Below are positions 9,972 to 18,087 of a stretch of DNA of 64,000 nt, in pieces. The notes beneath the pieces were generated by a model that saw only the letters and a list, made by a program, of their open reading frames with translations, was not told the origin of the DNA and did not search any database. Origin of the DNA: Chloroflexota bacterium (GTDB lineage Bacteria > Chloroflexota > Anaerolineae > Aggregatilineales > J027); NCBI GenBank assembly GCA_013112715.1, contig JABFGB010000010.1, positions 62,001 to 126,000 on the forward strand, written 5' to 3'. Both the position numbers and the translations under genes were made by a program. Numbering within the stretch: the stretch's first letter is position 1; each line of letters starts with the position of its first letter.

Positions 9972-10229
9972 TCAAAAAAATCCTGTACCTGCCTGCCGCA
10001 AGCCTTGTCGGGCGCGGTCAATCAGGGCTTGTTGCAAATAACCCCAGTCACTTGCTTCCAACTCCGCCATCCCCAACAAGATGGCCTGCTCAAAATCGGC
10101 TTGGGCGGCTGCGCGGTCATCGGCGGCAAGCCAGTATTCGCCACGCAGCACGTAGTTTACCGCAGCGTCGGGGTGTTGCTCAATGGCCCGATTCAACAAC
10201 CGCAAGCGCATCTCTACGTTGTTTGTCAT
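9972..10229 (-). CDS. Small TPR-like protein within the nuo operon
   Basis: 85-aa soluble protein. Residues about 7-55 read as one and a half tetratricopeptide-type helical pairs (LLNRAIEQHPDAAVNYVLRG, then AAAQADFEQAILLG), rich in Ala/Leu/Glu with no signal peptide. Its ATG overlaps the nuoF stop in a TAATG junction, so it is translated by coupling to nuoF and made with the complex I subunits. It is not a conserved complex I subunit. An assembly-factor or chaperone role for the NuoE/F/G module is inference from position only. Confidence 0.75.
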   Translation of the reverse strand: MTNNVEMRLRLLNRAIEQHPDAAVNYVLRGEYWLAADDRAAAQADFEQAILLGMAELEASDWGYLQQALIDRARQGLRQAGTGFF

Positions 10230-11560
10230 TAATCACCCGCTGGTTCTGCTACCTCTTCCAACTGCTTTTTGACTGGGGCAGGTTGTTTGGGTTTGGCCGC
10301 CGGAGCAGGGGTCTTGATGTAGGCCACGTATTCACTGCGGAAATGTTTCAGAGTGGCAAGAATAGGATTGATCGCAAAGTCGTTCAAGGCGCACAGGCTC
10401 TTGCCATTCATCTGCTTGGCGACATTTTCCAATTTTTCAAGATCGAGCATGGTCGCTTGGCCGTGAATGACATGCTCCATTAATTTCGCCAGCCAGTGTG
10501 TCCCCTCACGACAGGGCGTGCATTTGCCACAGCTTTCATGCTTAAAGAATTTAATCATCTTATAAGCGGCCCACACCATATCCGTGCTTTCGTCCATCAA
10601 AATGAACGAAGCCGAACCGAGGGTTGACCCCAATTTGCCAAGCGCCTCGTAGGTCATGGGTGTATCCAGCATTTGTTCAGTCACCGGGATGACCGGGCCG
10701 GATGCACCGGAGGGCAACAGGGCTTTAAAGGCTTTATTTGTGCCTGTGCCACCCGCCTTATCAAACAGCAGTTCACGGAAAGTCGTCCCCAGCGGCACTT
10801 CATAATTACCGGGACGCGCCACATGCCCACTGACGCTAAAAATCTTGGGGCCGGGGCTTTCGGGTGTGCCGATTTTTTTATATTCCGCCGCGCCGTTGAC
10901 GAGGATCCAAGGCACGTTGGCAAGCGTTTCGACGTTATTGACGACGGTGGGTTCATAATAGAGACCGCCGCCTTTTTGGGCCGGGAAGGGTGGACGGACA
11001 CGCGGCTGACCCAAGAAGCCTTGCAAGCTGTTTAGCAGGGCGCTTTCTTCCCCACAGATATAGGCCCCTGCGCCGAGATGGACAAACATATCACATGACC
11101 AATTACCGCCGAGGATGTTTTGACCAATCAGATTTTGCTGGCGGGCTTCGGCAATACAGGCTTCGAGGTTATGAGCCAAATCCCAAAACTCACCCCGGCA
11201 GTAGATATAAACCGCCGTTGCTTGGATGGCATAGGCACAGATCATCGCCCCTTCAATCAATTGATAGGGGTTCTTTTCCATAATCTGGCGGTCTTTAAAG
11301 GTGCCGGGTTCGCTTTCGTCGGCGTTCACCACCACATATTTCACAGGTTCGTTTTTGGGGATAAAGCTCCATTTACGACCTGCGCTGAACCCCGCGCCCC
11401 CACGTCCACGCAAATTGGAGTCAATCACAATATTGATAACTTCGTCGGGGGTATGCTGTGTAACGGCCTTTTTAAAGCCTTCCCATCCCCCATTGGCGGT
11501 GTATACGTCCAATTTGCCAATATCGGGAATGTCCAAATCGCGCAAGAGAATGTATGCCAT
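10229..11560 (-). CDS. nuoF: NADH-quinone oxidoreductase subunit F (NADH/FMN binding)
   Basis: Oxidises NADH through FMN and passes electrons to the [4Fe-4S] cluster N3. The glycine-rich nucleotide segment GRGGAGFSAGRKWSF and YVVVNADESEPGTFKDR identify the FMN/NADH site. ESCGKCTPCREG plus a downstream Cys (NGKSLCALNDFA) bind N3. The C-terminal about 35 residues are Pro/Ala/Lys rich. ATG at 11560 (443 aa, MAYILLRDLD) is preferred over a TTG two codons upstream because AGG lies six to eleven bases before it. It follows the small membrane gene and leads into the TPR gene. Confidence 0.95.
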   Translation of the reverse strand: MAYILLRDLDIPDIGKLDVYTANGGWEGFKKAVTQHTPDEVINIVIDSNLRGRGGAGFSAGRKWSFIPKNEPVKYVVVNADESEPGTFKDRQIMEKNPYQLIEGAMICAYAIQATAVYIYCRGEFWDLAHNLEACIAEARQQNLIGQNILGGNWSCDMFVHLGAGAYICGEESALLNSLQGFLGQPRVRPPFPAQKGGGLYYEPTVVNNVETLANVPWILVNGAAEYKKIGTPESPGPKIFSVSGHVARPGNYEVPLGTTFRELLFDKAGGTGTNKAFKALLPSGASGPVIPVTEQMLDTPMTYEALGKLGSTLGSASFILMDESTDMVWAAYKMIKFFKHESCGKCTPCREGTHWLAKLMEHVIHGQATMLDLEKLENVAKQMNGKSLCALNDFAINPILATLKHFRSEYVAYIKTPAPAAKPKQPAPVKKQLEEVAEPAGD

Positions 11561-11567
11561 GTCCAAC

Positions 11568-12080
11568 CTATCCTGTAAATCCTATTTCAGTGTTTGTATT
11601 TTTATCTGTCATCAACCAGCCTATGACGGCCCCTAAAAAAATGGGGGTGTAGCCCGCGATGGCGACTATTGGCCCAATGACAATCCCTAGTCCAATCGAA
11701 TAGAAGAGACCATACAATCCAATGACCATCAGGGGGAGGTAAAATACACGCTCGCCCCACCATGCCAACCCCAACAGCAGCAGCACCCCCATAATTATCG
11801 AAATATAGGCTACTGCGTCCACCATGCGCCGCGCTAGATAAGCGGGGGGACGTTCCACTTCAATTTCTGCCCCATTCAAAGTCGGCCTGTCTTTGCCCGT
11901 CATGCGATTCCAATGGGAAACACGCTGACTAGGATCAGAATTGAGGTAATCAGGCGGCCATTTCGCGTTAAAAAGGGCGAATGCCACTAAAAAGAATCCT
12001 ATAATGAGTAATGGCAAACTTACCCAAACCGCGCCCCGTTGATCGTCTTGATCTACTCTCGGGTCTGGCCTAAATTCCAT
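11568..12080 (-). CDS. Predicted four-helix membrane protein, nuo operon
   Basis: 170 aa, family not recognised. After a charged N-terminus (FRPDPRVDQDDQRG) there is one helix (about 18-38), a hydrophilic loop of some 45 residues (NAKWPPDYLNSDPSQRVSHW onward), then three closely packed hydrophobic segments from about 88 to 160. Its start overlaps the end of the GNAT gene by 11 bases and it is followed eight bases later by nuoF, so it is expressed with complex I. Nothing in the sequence gives a function. Confidence 0.7.
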   Translation of the reverse strand: MEFRPDPRVDQDDQRGAVWVSLPLLIIGFFLVAFALFNAKWPPDYLNSDPSQRVSHWNRMTGKDRPTLNGAEIEVERPPAYLARRMVDAVAYISIIMGVLLLLGLAWWGERVFYLPLMVIGLYGLFYSIGLGIVIGPIVAIAGYTPIFLGAVIGWLMTDKNTNTEIGFTG

Positions 12081-12507
12081 CGGTTATCCGTTTGGTAACG
12101 TACACCATATCCTCATGGACATGGTAGCCTGCCCGCTTAAACGTGGCGAGGCTGGCTATGTTGTCGGTCTCAATCATCGCGGCATAAATGCCAATGCCCT
12201 CGGATGCGAGATACTCCTCAGCGGCCTTCACCAACTGCCCGCCGATGCCCTGTCCGCGAAAATCGGGATGCACCGCCAGACGATTCACCCAGCCTTTACG
12301 GGTATCGTGGGTCGCCATCACCAGCCCAATCAACTGTTCACCTTCATAGATGCCAATGACGGCTTGAATGCCACGTGCCATTTGTTGTTCAAAGGCTTCA
12401 CGAGAATCACGCCCGGTGGGTTTGACAGTGGTCAAGCCAGCGGCTTTCCATAAATCCATGATGGCGTCGTAATCGTTGACGGTCAGGCGAACAGGTGCGG
12501 AAGGCAT
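12070..12507 (-). CDS. GNAT-family N-acetyltransferase, nuo operon
   Basis: 145 aa. The acetyl-CoA-binding core is clear: RLAVHPDFRGQGIGGQLVKAA (motif A, R/Q-x-x-G-x-G/A with the RGQGIG loop near residues 84-89), followed by AAMIETDNIASLATFKRAGYHV (motif B). Substrate cannot be told. It sits between nuoE and nuoF, 15 bases after nuoE, and overlaps the next gene, so it is cotranscribed with the respiratory subunits. Possible jobs are protein or small-molecule acetylation; the association with complex I is only positional. Confidence 0.88.
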   Translation of the reverse strand: MPSAPVRLTVNDYDAIMDLWKAAGLTTVKPTGRDSREAFEQQMARGIQAVIGIYEGEQLIGLVMATHDTRKGWVNRLAVHPDFRGQGIGGQLVKAAEEYLASEGIGIYAAMIETDNIASLATFKRAGYHVHEDMVYVTKRITDGI

Positions 12508-12522
12508 TTAGAGACGCTCCGA

Positions 12523-13014
12523 TTAATCCGCAGCCGAATCTTTGGCGTCGGCCCGCCACTGATCGAGCAATGCTTTCATCTTGTCCATGTCCAAATTTTC
12601 GACATAGTGAAAATTGCATTGCAGCATCGGCGCTTTGTCGCAGGCAGCAAGGCACATCACATGCTCCACTGTGAACATGCCGTCCTCAGTTGTGCCACCC
12701 TCTTCAATCCCAAGATGTTGCAACAGCGCTTCATGGAATTGATCGGCGCCGCGCAGGGCACAGGGAAAGTCAGTACATACCTGTAGCCAATATTTGCCTT
12801 TGGGTTTTTCCGAATACATCGTATAAAAACCCGCGATGCTTTTGACCTGTGTGGGGTCAATTTCGCACAGTACGGCGACTTCTTCAATGGCTTCGGGTGA
12901 TACCCAGCCAAATTCTTCCTGCGCGACATATAACAGCGGCATCACCGCCGAGCGTTTGTCAGGATATTTGCTGAAAATTTTTTGGATACGTTCCGCGTAT
13001 TTTTCTGCCAGCAC
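12523..13014 (-). CDS. nuoE: NADH-quinone oxidoreductase subunit E ([2Fe-2S])
   Basis: Thioredoxin-fold [2Fe-2S] subunit (cluster N1a) that pairs with NuoF. 163 aa. The four ligands have the family spacing: C80-x4-C85 and C121-x3-C125. The N-terminal helical part (PLLYVAQEEFGWVSPEAIEEVA) is typical. It starts with GTG, with GGAG eight bases upstream. It follows nuoD after a 96-base spacer that contains a hairpin. Confidence 0.95.
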   Translation of the reverse strand: MLAEKYAERIQKIFSKYPDKRSAVMPLLYVAQEEFGWVSPEAIEEVAVLCEIDPTQVKSIAGFYTMYSEKPKGKYWLQVCTDFPCALRGADQFHEALLQHLGIEEGGTTEDGMFTVEHVMCLAACDKAPMLQCNFHYVENLDMDKMKALLDQWRADAKDSAAD

Positions 13015-13074
13015 AATCTTTTCTCCGGCATGTTGGATGGCTTACCCATCCCGTCTAATCATCTTTGTTTTCGT

Positions 13075-13100
13075 AGGGGTAGGGTCTCAGACCCACCCCT
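13075..13100. other. Hairpin in the nuoD-nuoE spacer
   Basis: The two-part stem AGGGGT/ACCCCT and GGGT/ACCC (13075-13100) lies inside the operon. It is followed by TTTTT on the plus strand but not on the minus strand, where nuo is transcribed. It is therefore not expected to stop nuo transcription; a role in RNA processing between the nuoA-D and nuoE-G parts is possible but unproven. Confidence 0.45.
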
Positions 13101-13110
13101 TTTTGCTTTC

Positions 13111-14367
13111 CTATCTATCGCAATCCCCCAGCACAATGTCAATGCTGCCGATAATCCCTACGAGATCGGCAATCATGTGATTCTTGGCAAGTTTTTCCAA
13201 TGCGCTGAGATTGACAAACGATGGGGTGCGGAAATGGACACGCATGGGGTTGGGTGATCCATCGCTGGCGAGGAAACAGCCCAGTTCGCCACGTGGCCCT
13301 TCAATTGAAACATACACTTCACCTTTGGGTGGACGGAAGCCCTCTGTCCACAGCTTGAAGTGATGAATGACCGCTTCCATGCTGCGGCCTAGTTCGGCAC
13401 GCGGCGGCGGCACATATTTGCGATTGTCCGAACGGAACGGCCCTTTTTCTTTTTGCAGACGTTTCATGCCCTGTTCGATAATCCGCAAACTTTGGCGCAT
13501 TTCGGCAATCCGCACGATGAAACGGTCATACACATCGCCGTGCTGCCCCAACGGGACATCAAATTCAAACTGCTCATACGAGGAGTAGGGCATCGCTTTG
13601 CGGATATCCCAATTAACCCCTGAGCCACGTAGGGCCGCCCCGGTTAACCCATAGGCGACGGCATCTTCCGCGCTGATGAATCCAATCCCCTGCGTTCGGT
13701 CTACAAACACTGGGTTTTGGGTGATGATTTTGTCATAGTCGTCAATCTTGGCCGGGAAGGTATCCAGTACATTTTGGACAGCGCCTTCAAATTCATCCGG
13801 CAGATCGCGCCAGAGGCCACCCGGACGGAAGTAGGTGCTCATCATGCGCTGGCCCGAAACCATCTCAAAAATATCGAGCAGCACTTCCCGTTCACGGAAG
13901 GCATAGGTCATGGTGCTGGTCACACCCAAGTCCAACCCACCAATGCCCATCCAGACCAGATGGCTGTTGATACGGGTCAGTTCCGCCAACACCACGCGGG
14001 CAATTTGGGCACGCATGGGCACATCGAGTTCAAACAGCTTTTCCATCGCAAGACAATAGACCAGACCATTCCCCATCGGGTTGAGATAATCCATGCGGTC
14101 TGTCATGACGATGGATTTCTCGTAGGTCTTGTACTCCATATTCTTTTCAATGCCCGTATGGAGAAAGCCGACATCGGGAATACAGCTTAGGACTTCTTCG
14201 CCTTCGAGTTCAAGGATGACACGCAAAACGCCGTGCGTGCTGGGGTGCTGTGGCCCCATATTGAGAATCATGCTCTCGCCCGTAAAGGCTTTTTCTGAAA
14301 CCAGCCCTTTTAACTCTTCAATATTGCCTTCCCAGACGGCATGGTGCGTTTGAGGGTCTGCGGTCAT
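13111..14367 (-). CDS. nuoD: NADH-quinone oxidoreductase subunit D (49 kDa)
   Basis: Peripheral-arm subunit that shapes the quinone-binding pocket with NuoB. 418 aa. Landmarks are ILNMGPQHPSTHGVLRVILEL (quinone-site His), DVGFLHTGIEKNMEYKTYEK, DRMDYLNPM, and the C-terminal SPNPMRVHFRTPSFVNLSALE with DIVLGDCDR at the end. It descends from NiFe-hydrogenase large subunits but lacks the metal cysteines. It follows nuoC by 12 bases. Confidence 0.97.
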   Translation of the reverse strand: MTADPQTHHAVWEGNIEELKGLVSEKAFTGESMILNMGPQHPSTHGVLRVILELEGEEVLSCIPDVGFLHTGIEKNMEYKTYEKSIVMTDRMDYLNPMGNGLVYCLAMEKLFELDVPMRAQIARVVLAELTRINSHLVWMGIGGLDLGVTSTMTYAFREREVLLDIFEMVSGQRMMSTYFRPGGLWRDLPDEFEGAVQNVLDTFPAKIDDYDKIITQNPVFVDRTQGIGFISAEDAVAYGLTGAALRGSGVNWDIRKAMPYSSYEQFEFDVPLGQHGDVYDRFIVRIAEMRQSLRIIEQGMKRLQKEKGPFRSDNRKYVPPPRAELGRSMEAVIHHFKLWTEGFRPPKGEVYVSIEGPRGELGCFLASDGSPNPMRVHFRTPSFVNLSALEKLAKNHMIADLVGIIGSIDIVLGDCDR

Positions 14368-14379
14368 TTCACTACCTGC

Positions 14380-14901
14380 CTATTTCTTTGCAAACGGCTT
14401 GTGTTTGGCAATTTCATCATAGTTGAAGGAGAACTGCACCGTTTCATACCCCAGCGGGTAATCTTTGCGCTGTGGATGGCCCTGCCAATCATCGGGCATA
14501 AAGATGCGGCGCATGTCGGGATGACCGGAAAATACGATACCCATCATGTCATAGGCTTCGCGCTCTTCCCAATTCGCACTCGGCCAAAGTTGGGTCATCG
14601 AGGGAACCGGGGCATCGCCATCGCTCCACAGCACTTTGAGACGCAGGCGGCGGTTAAACACCATTGAATAGAGGTGATAACACAGACCGAAACGCGGCTC
14701 GGCAGGATAATAATCTACAGCCGTGATGTCGGACAGCAGGTTATATTTCAGGCCTTCCGCATCGCGCAGGTGTTGGGCAACCTCAATGATTTTCTCAGCT
14801 TTGACAATTACGGTCAGTTCGCCGCGAAATTCTTCTGAGCCTTCAATCGCATCACCGAAGGTATCTATCAGGGTTTGTTTGGGATCAAGGGGTTGTGACA
14901 T
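14380..14901 (-). CDS. nuoC: NADH-quinone oxidoreductase subunit C (30 kDa)
   Basis: Peripheral subunit of complex I, 173 aa, not fused to nuoD here. Signature segment: WPSANWEEREAYDMMGIVFS, then GHPDMRRIFMPDDWQGHPQR and KDYPLGYE, the canonical NuoC C-terminus. It lies between nuoB and nuoD with ten and twelve bases of spacing. Confidence 0.96.
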   Translation of the reverse strand: MSQPLDPKQTLIDTFGDAIEGSEEFRGELTVIVKAEKIIEVAQHLRDAEGLKYNLLSDITAVDYYPAEPRFGLCYHLYSMVFNRRLRLKVLWSDGDAPVPSMTQLWPSANWEEREAYDMMGIVFSGHPDMRRIFMPDDWQGHPQRKDYPLGYETVQFSFNYDEIAKHKPFAKK

Positions 14902-14911
14902 GGTTCTATCC

Positions 14912-15400
14912 CTACTTCCCTGCCCATTCGTACCACTTCATTTCCTTGACTTTTTCGTGCAAGGTCATGAAGCCATGAATCAGTTGCTCGGGGCGGGGTG
15001 GGCAGCCAGCAACATACACATCTACCGGCACGATTTCATCCACGCCTTGCACAATCGCATAGTTGTTGAAGACTCCGCCGCAGGAGGCACAGTCCCCCAT
15101 CGCTAGCACCCACTTGGGTTCGGGCATTTGATCATACAGTTGACGCAGCACGGGGGCCATTTTGCGGCTAACCCGTCCGGCCACAATCATCAAATCGGCT
15201 TGGCGTGGACTGGCCCGCATCAGTTCCATCCCAAAGCGCGAGGCATCATAATAGGGCGCTTGGGTACTCATCATTTCAATGGCGCAGCACGCCAGACCAA
15301 ACAACATCGGCCACATCGCACGGGTGCGGCCCCAATTCACAGCGTCTTCCAACTTGGTAGTGACGACGCCTAGATTGCCAAGTTTGCTGCTTACTCCCAT
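14912..15400 (-). CDS. nuoB: NADH-quinone oxidoreductase subunit B (cluster N2)
   Basis: Holds the terminal [4Fe-4S] cluster N2 next to the quinone site. The tandem cysteines [11 protein letters not shown] (C38, C39) are followed by GDCASCGG and VAGCPPRPE, the remaining ligands. An ATG at 15421 is in frame, but GGAGG lies six bases before the ATG at 15400, giving 162 aa and a ten-base overlap with the end of nuoA. That start is used here; the overlap suggests coupled translation. Confidence 0.96.
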   Translation of the reverse strand: MGVSSKLGNLGVVTTKLEDAVNWGRTRAMWPMLFGLACCAIEMMSTQAPYYDASRFGMELMRASPRQADLMIVAGRVSRKMAPVLRQLYDQMPEPKWVLAMGDCASCGGVFNNYAIVQGVDEIVPVDVYVAGCPPRPEQLIHGFMTLHEKVKEMKWYEWAGK

Positions 15401-15747
15401 TCCAGACCTCCAATTAACCATTCATACGCGAAACCGATGGTCAAGATGAAGAAAAAGACACCCATCACCAATAAACCATAAAGTCCTAAGTCGCGGAAAA
15501 TGACTGCCCAAGGCAGGAAAAAGATCACTTCAATATCGAACAAAATGAATAACATGCCCACACGATAGAACTTGATTGGCACTTTTCGCATCCCACCGCC
15601 GATGGGCCGCATTCCACTTTCATAGACCGCTTGCTTGCGGGGTTCGGGATGATAGGGACCAAAGATACGGGACAGGAAAATGATCAGAATACCGACGCCA
15701 GTCGCCAACAAGAATAAGGGCAGGATGGGAGCGTAATCAGATAACAC
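15391..15747 (-). CDS. nuoA: NADH-quinone oxidoreductase subunit A
   Basis: First gene of the operon. 118 aa, three helices; [20 protein letters not shown] is the conserved NuoA loop and [21 protein letters not shown] the second helix with its conserved acidic pair. It starts with GTG, with GGAG seven bases upstream. A sigma-70-like promoter lies 56-84 bases upstream. Confidence 0.96.
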   Translation of the reverse strand: MLSDYAPILPLFLLATGVGILIIFLSRIFGPYHPEPRKQAVYESGMRPIGGGMRKVPIKFYRVGMLFILFDIEVIFFLPWAVIFRDLGLYGLLVMGVFFFILTIGFAYEWLIGGLEWE

Positions 15748-15802
15748 TGTCGTCTCCGAACATGATTGCGATTGTTCAATTTAGCACAATTGAGTGATGA
15801 GA

Positions 15803-15831
15803 AGTTTAACATCCGTATGAATAACTGTCAA
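15803..15831 (-). promoter_or_regulatory. Candidate sigma-70 promoter of the nuo operon
   Basis: On the minus strand TTGACA (15831-15826), a 17-base spacer, then TAAACT (15808-15803). The -35 is perfect and the -10 matches four of six positions. The start point would lie about 50 bases before the nuoA GTG. Confidence 0.45.
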
Positions 15832-16003
15832 ACTTATTCAAAAAATTCACTTAACCGGATTTAATCCTCTACCAACCAATTTGCGACGGAAGTTTAACAC
15901 ACCACTCAACATCTAGCCAAACGATTTCTCGTGTCAAAACTACCAGCCATTTTTTGTAAATCTATACGGTGAATTCTTGTTCCATCGCTATAGAACAAAT
16001 TTG

Positions 16004-16032
16004 TTGACAATTTTTGGGGTGTTGAATATCAT
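16004..16032 (+). promoter_or_regulatory. Candidate strong sigma-70 promoter for the BRO-N nuclease gene
   Basis: TTGACA (16004-16009), 17-base spacer, TATCAT (16027-16032). Five of six -10 bases match the consensus. Transcription would begin near 16040, leaving a leader of about 97 bases with a stem and a perfect palindrome. Confidence 0.55.
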
Positions 16033-16088
16033 CAATAGCATATTGGAAAGAAAGCCCTGACCTTTTCGACCAAGGCCAGAGCCACGCA

Positions 16089-16102
16089 ACTGTAGCTACA
16101 GT
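16089..16102. promoter_or_regulatory. Perfect 14-bp palindrome upstream of the BRO-N nuclease gene
   Basis: ACTGTAGCTACAGT is its own reverse complement. It lies in the predicted leader, 35 bases before the ATG. It could be an operator for a dimeric repressor or a short RNA stem. It contains CTGT and ACAG half-sites like those of E. coli LexA, but with four rather than eight bases between them, so it is not a standard SOS box. Confidence 0.5.
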
Positions 16103-16136
16103 GCAGTAACTAATCACAAATGAAAGGATACATAAA

Positions 16137-16787
16137 ATGTCCGGTCTTGAACAGTTTCAAGAGTTCGATGATACGATTCGCAAGGTTGCCATTAATGGAG
16201 TGATGTACTTTTCTGTTATTGATGTTTTCAAGAATTACGGTTCTGGTAGTACCGATGTTCATAAGGAGTGGGAACGGGCGAAGGAACGGCTTGAGGAAGA
16301 GGGATTCGAGGTCGGATCTCATCTAAAGTTACACCAATTCTCCGGTCAGGGGCAGCGCCAAACTCCTTTAATTACAATGGAAATTTGGCGCAAAATGGTG
16401 TCAATTCTTGGAACGTCACATTTTTCCCAAAATAAGCAATCCAAAGCTGAAGTTACTCAATTACATCCATTGGTTGGTATATTTCTAGCCAATCAGGGGT
16501 GGGAATTCGAACACCACTACAAACTGCCATCAGGCAAAATTATTGATGTAGTTGCATGGAATGGCCCACAAACCCAAATTATTGAATGTAAAACAAACTT
16601 GATGGATGACCAGAAACTTTTCGGGGCTATTGGACAAGTGCTATGTTATTGCAGTGAGTTCAAAATGGATTCACAACCCACTTTGGCGACCTACAAGGGT
16701 AAAATTACGCTTTATGGATTGGAGTGTTGCCATGATATGGACATTCAAATAATTGAGATTGCGCCGCCTTATACAGAGTTCGGGTGA
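16137..16787 (+). CDS. BRO-N-like / PD-(D/E)XK nuclease fusion protein
   Basis: 216 aa. Residues about 12-97 look like a BRO-N (phage antirepressor-type DNA-binding) domain: INGVMYFSVIDVFKNYG, then a WERAKERLEEEG helix and LKLHQFSGQGQRQTPLITME. Residues about 112-185 look like a PD-(D/E)XK nuclease core: LPSGKIIDVVAW, then QIIECKT (the ExK motif) and AIGQVLCY, matching the Q-x-x-x-Y helix of restriction-like folds. AAAGGA lies nine bases before the ATG. Base composition is more AT-rich than its neighbours, and it stands alone with its own promoter and terminator, so recent acquisition is likely. Domain calls are by motif; function (restriction, recombination or defence) is inference. Confidence 0.75.
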   Translation: MSGLEQFQEFDDTIRKVAINGVMYFSVIDVFKNYGSGSTDVHKEWERAKERLEEEGFEVGSHLKLHQFSGQGQRQTPLITMEIWRKMVSILGTSHFSQNKQSKAEVTQLHPLVGIFLANQGWEFEHHYKLPSGKIIDVVAWNGPQTQIIECKTNLMDDQKLFGAIGQVLCYCSEFKMDSQPTLATYKGKITLYGLECCHDMDIQIIEIAPPYTEFG

Positions 16788-16804
16788 ATGATTGGCGCAA
16801 AAGA

Positions 16805-16829
16805 GGGTCAGTCTGAGCCTGACTGACCC
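16805..16829. other. Perfect 9-bp hairpin after the BRO-N nuclease gene
   Basis: GGGTCAGTC and GACTGACCC are separated by seven bases (16805-16829), 18 bases after the stop codon. No T-run follows; a stronger terminator lies 32 bases further on. Confidence 0.5.
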
Positions 16830-16860
16830 CTATGAAATTCCATCGGTGCGCCAGTTTGTA

Positions 16861-16887
16861 GGGACGAGGTTATGACTCGCCCTTTTT
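16861..16887 (+). terminator. Rho-independent terminator of the BRO-N nuclease gene
   Basis: GGGACGAG pairs with CTCGCCC (one bulge), loop of seven, followed by TTTTT (16883-16887). Confidence 0.65.
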
Positions 16888-16942
16888 GTTGAATCCGATA
16901 TACCTCAATTGAGGAGGGCAATCAAATACTTGCCCGTGCTAA

Positions 16943-17761
16943 TCAAGGCGTGGCGTAAAATGTGTATCTGTAGGTATGCGCGGGTGGAATCCCCTCAAAA
17001 ATGACCACATGCACTTTGCCATCTTTTAGCGGCCCGACATTGACTTGATATTCGCCTGTGGTGAGTTTGTATACACTGATGGTGTCTACACGGGCAATCA
17101 AAAGATTTTCGGAAGGAAATTCGGGTAGTGCCGCCAATTCCGCTTTCGTTATATAAAGGGCAGGTTGCCAAATTGCATGTTCATTCAGCGCCCATATCTC
17201 AATAAATAGTTTGCCATCGCACACTGCCGCAAAAGTGGGGCTATAGATGACCACAGGTATCGTTGCTACCCGCCACAACCCCGCTGCTTCCTCTGTAGCA
17301 AATGGATTGTTGGGTGGGGGTACGGGGGGCGTTGCGATGTTAATTCCTACCGTCAGCGTGTAACTCATGGTGTTGCCAGAGGGGCTAGGGCTGTGGGCGC
17401 ATCCAATCCGCACGACAATCAGCAGATTGCCTGCCACGGTCGCTTGGGCGGTGTAATGGGTGGTGCCTGAAAATAAGAATCCTGAGTAGGGGATAGGATA
17501 AGTTGTGCCGTCTATTTCAATCTCAAGCAGCGTAATCCCACACCCAATCGTGCCTCCATAATCGAGGGTGACATCCAAAAGATCACCTGCCTCAACTGGA
17601 ATAGGATGCGTTTGGGAAGACGGCCCGCTTGGGGTTGGGCCACTTGCTACAAGGCCAGTAAAAACGTGGGTAGTGGGAGGGGTCCCATGCACTGACCCTA
17701 GCTCAAATCCAAACGTATACAATAGAGCCGCAATGAGCAATAAACGCCGAATGTGTCTCAT
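16943..17761 (-). CDS. Secreted protein of unknown function
   Basis: 272 aa with a clear Sec signal peptide (RRLLLIAALLYTFGF, cleavage expected near residue 26). The mature part is rich in Thr, Pro and beta-forming residues with cysteines at TIGCGITL and VRIGCAHSPSPSG that could form a disulphide. Residues about 50-135 resemble a beta-sandwich of the type used to handle gas or flow of a binding surface, but no family is recognised; residues about 170-270 form a second domain (VWALNEHAIW, ITKAELAALPEF). It stands alone on the minus strand. Confidence 0.7.
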   Translation of the reverse strand: MRHIRRLLLIAALLYTFGFELGSVHGTPPTTHVFTGLVASGPTPSGPSSQTHPIPVEAGDLLDVTLDYGGTIGCGITLLEIEIDGTTYPIPYSGFLFSGTTHYTAQATVAGNLLIVVRIGCAHSPSPSGNTMSYTLTVGINIATPPVPPPNNPFATEEAAGLWRVATIPVVIYSPTFAAVCDGKLFIEIWALNEHAIWQPALYITKAELAALPEFPSENLLIARVDTISVYKLTTGEYQVNVGPLKDGKVHVVIFEGIPPAHTYRYTFYATP

Positions 17762-18087
17762 CAGAATACTCCTTTACGTTTTAGGGTAGTTTGGAGCAGG
17801 GCAGCAAAGCAGGAGGCCAACAGGTGCAACAATACAATGAAGGCTGCGGTGGGGTAGCAACCTCATGTTGAATAACCTCCTAGGTTACTGATTGATTTTA
17901 CGTCTCTATCAGTGCAGAGGCAGTGATTTTTAGCACCATTTTTGCGTGTTAAAGATGGCGCGTCGTGTGTCGAACGTGACTTTCTTGAATTTAGCCCATT
18001 CACGCCATAATACCCAACCATAAATCCGTAAACGCCGTTACGGATTTATGACGGATAATTATATTTGATCTTGATTCTTGGCGGAGG
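17762..18087. other. Intergenic region, hairpin only
   Basis: 326 bases with no coding sequence that can be supported. It contains the promoter region of the secreted protein gene, a short AACCT/AGGTT inverted repeat near 17870, and the strong hairpin listed separately at 18019-18050. Confidence 0.5.
18019..18050 (-). terminator. Perfect 13-bp hairpin, likely terminator of the PucR-type gene
   Basis: CATAAATCCGTAA (18019-18031) pairs exactly with TTACGGATTTATG (18038-18050) around a six-base loop. It lies 38 bases after the stop of the PucR-type regulator. There is no long T-run on the minus strand, so termination is probable but not certain. Confidence 0.55.

Larger units (their letters stand above)
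15748..16136. other. Divergent intergenic region between nuoA and the BRO-N nuclease gene
   Basis: 389 bases, AT-rich compared with its surroundings. It holds a minus-strand promoter candidate for nuo, a plus-strand promoter candidate, a stem at about 16057-16079 (CTG/CAG and CCTT/AAGG arms) and a perfect 14-base palindrome. The middle (about 15840-16000) shows no gene and nothing else recognisable. Confidence 0.6.

Noticed and set aside
16089-16102. An SOS (LexA) box
   Set aside because: CTGT and ACAG are present but with four bases between them rather than eight, and the Gram-positive type (CGAAC-N4-GTTCG) is absent; kept only as an unassigned palindrome.
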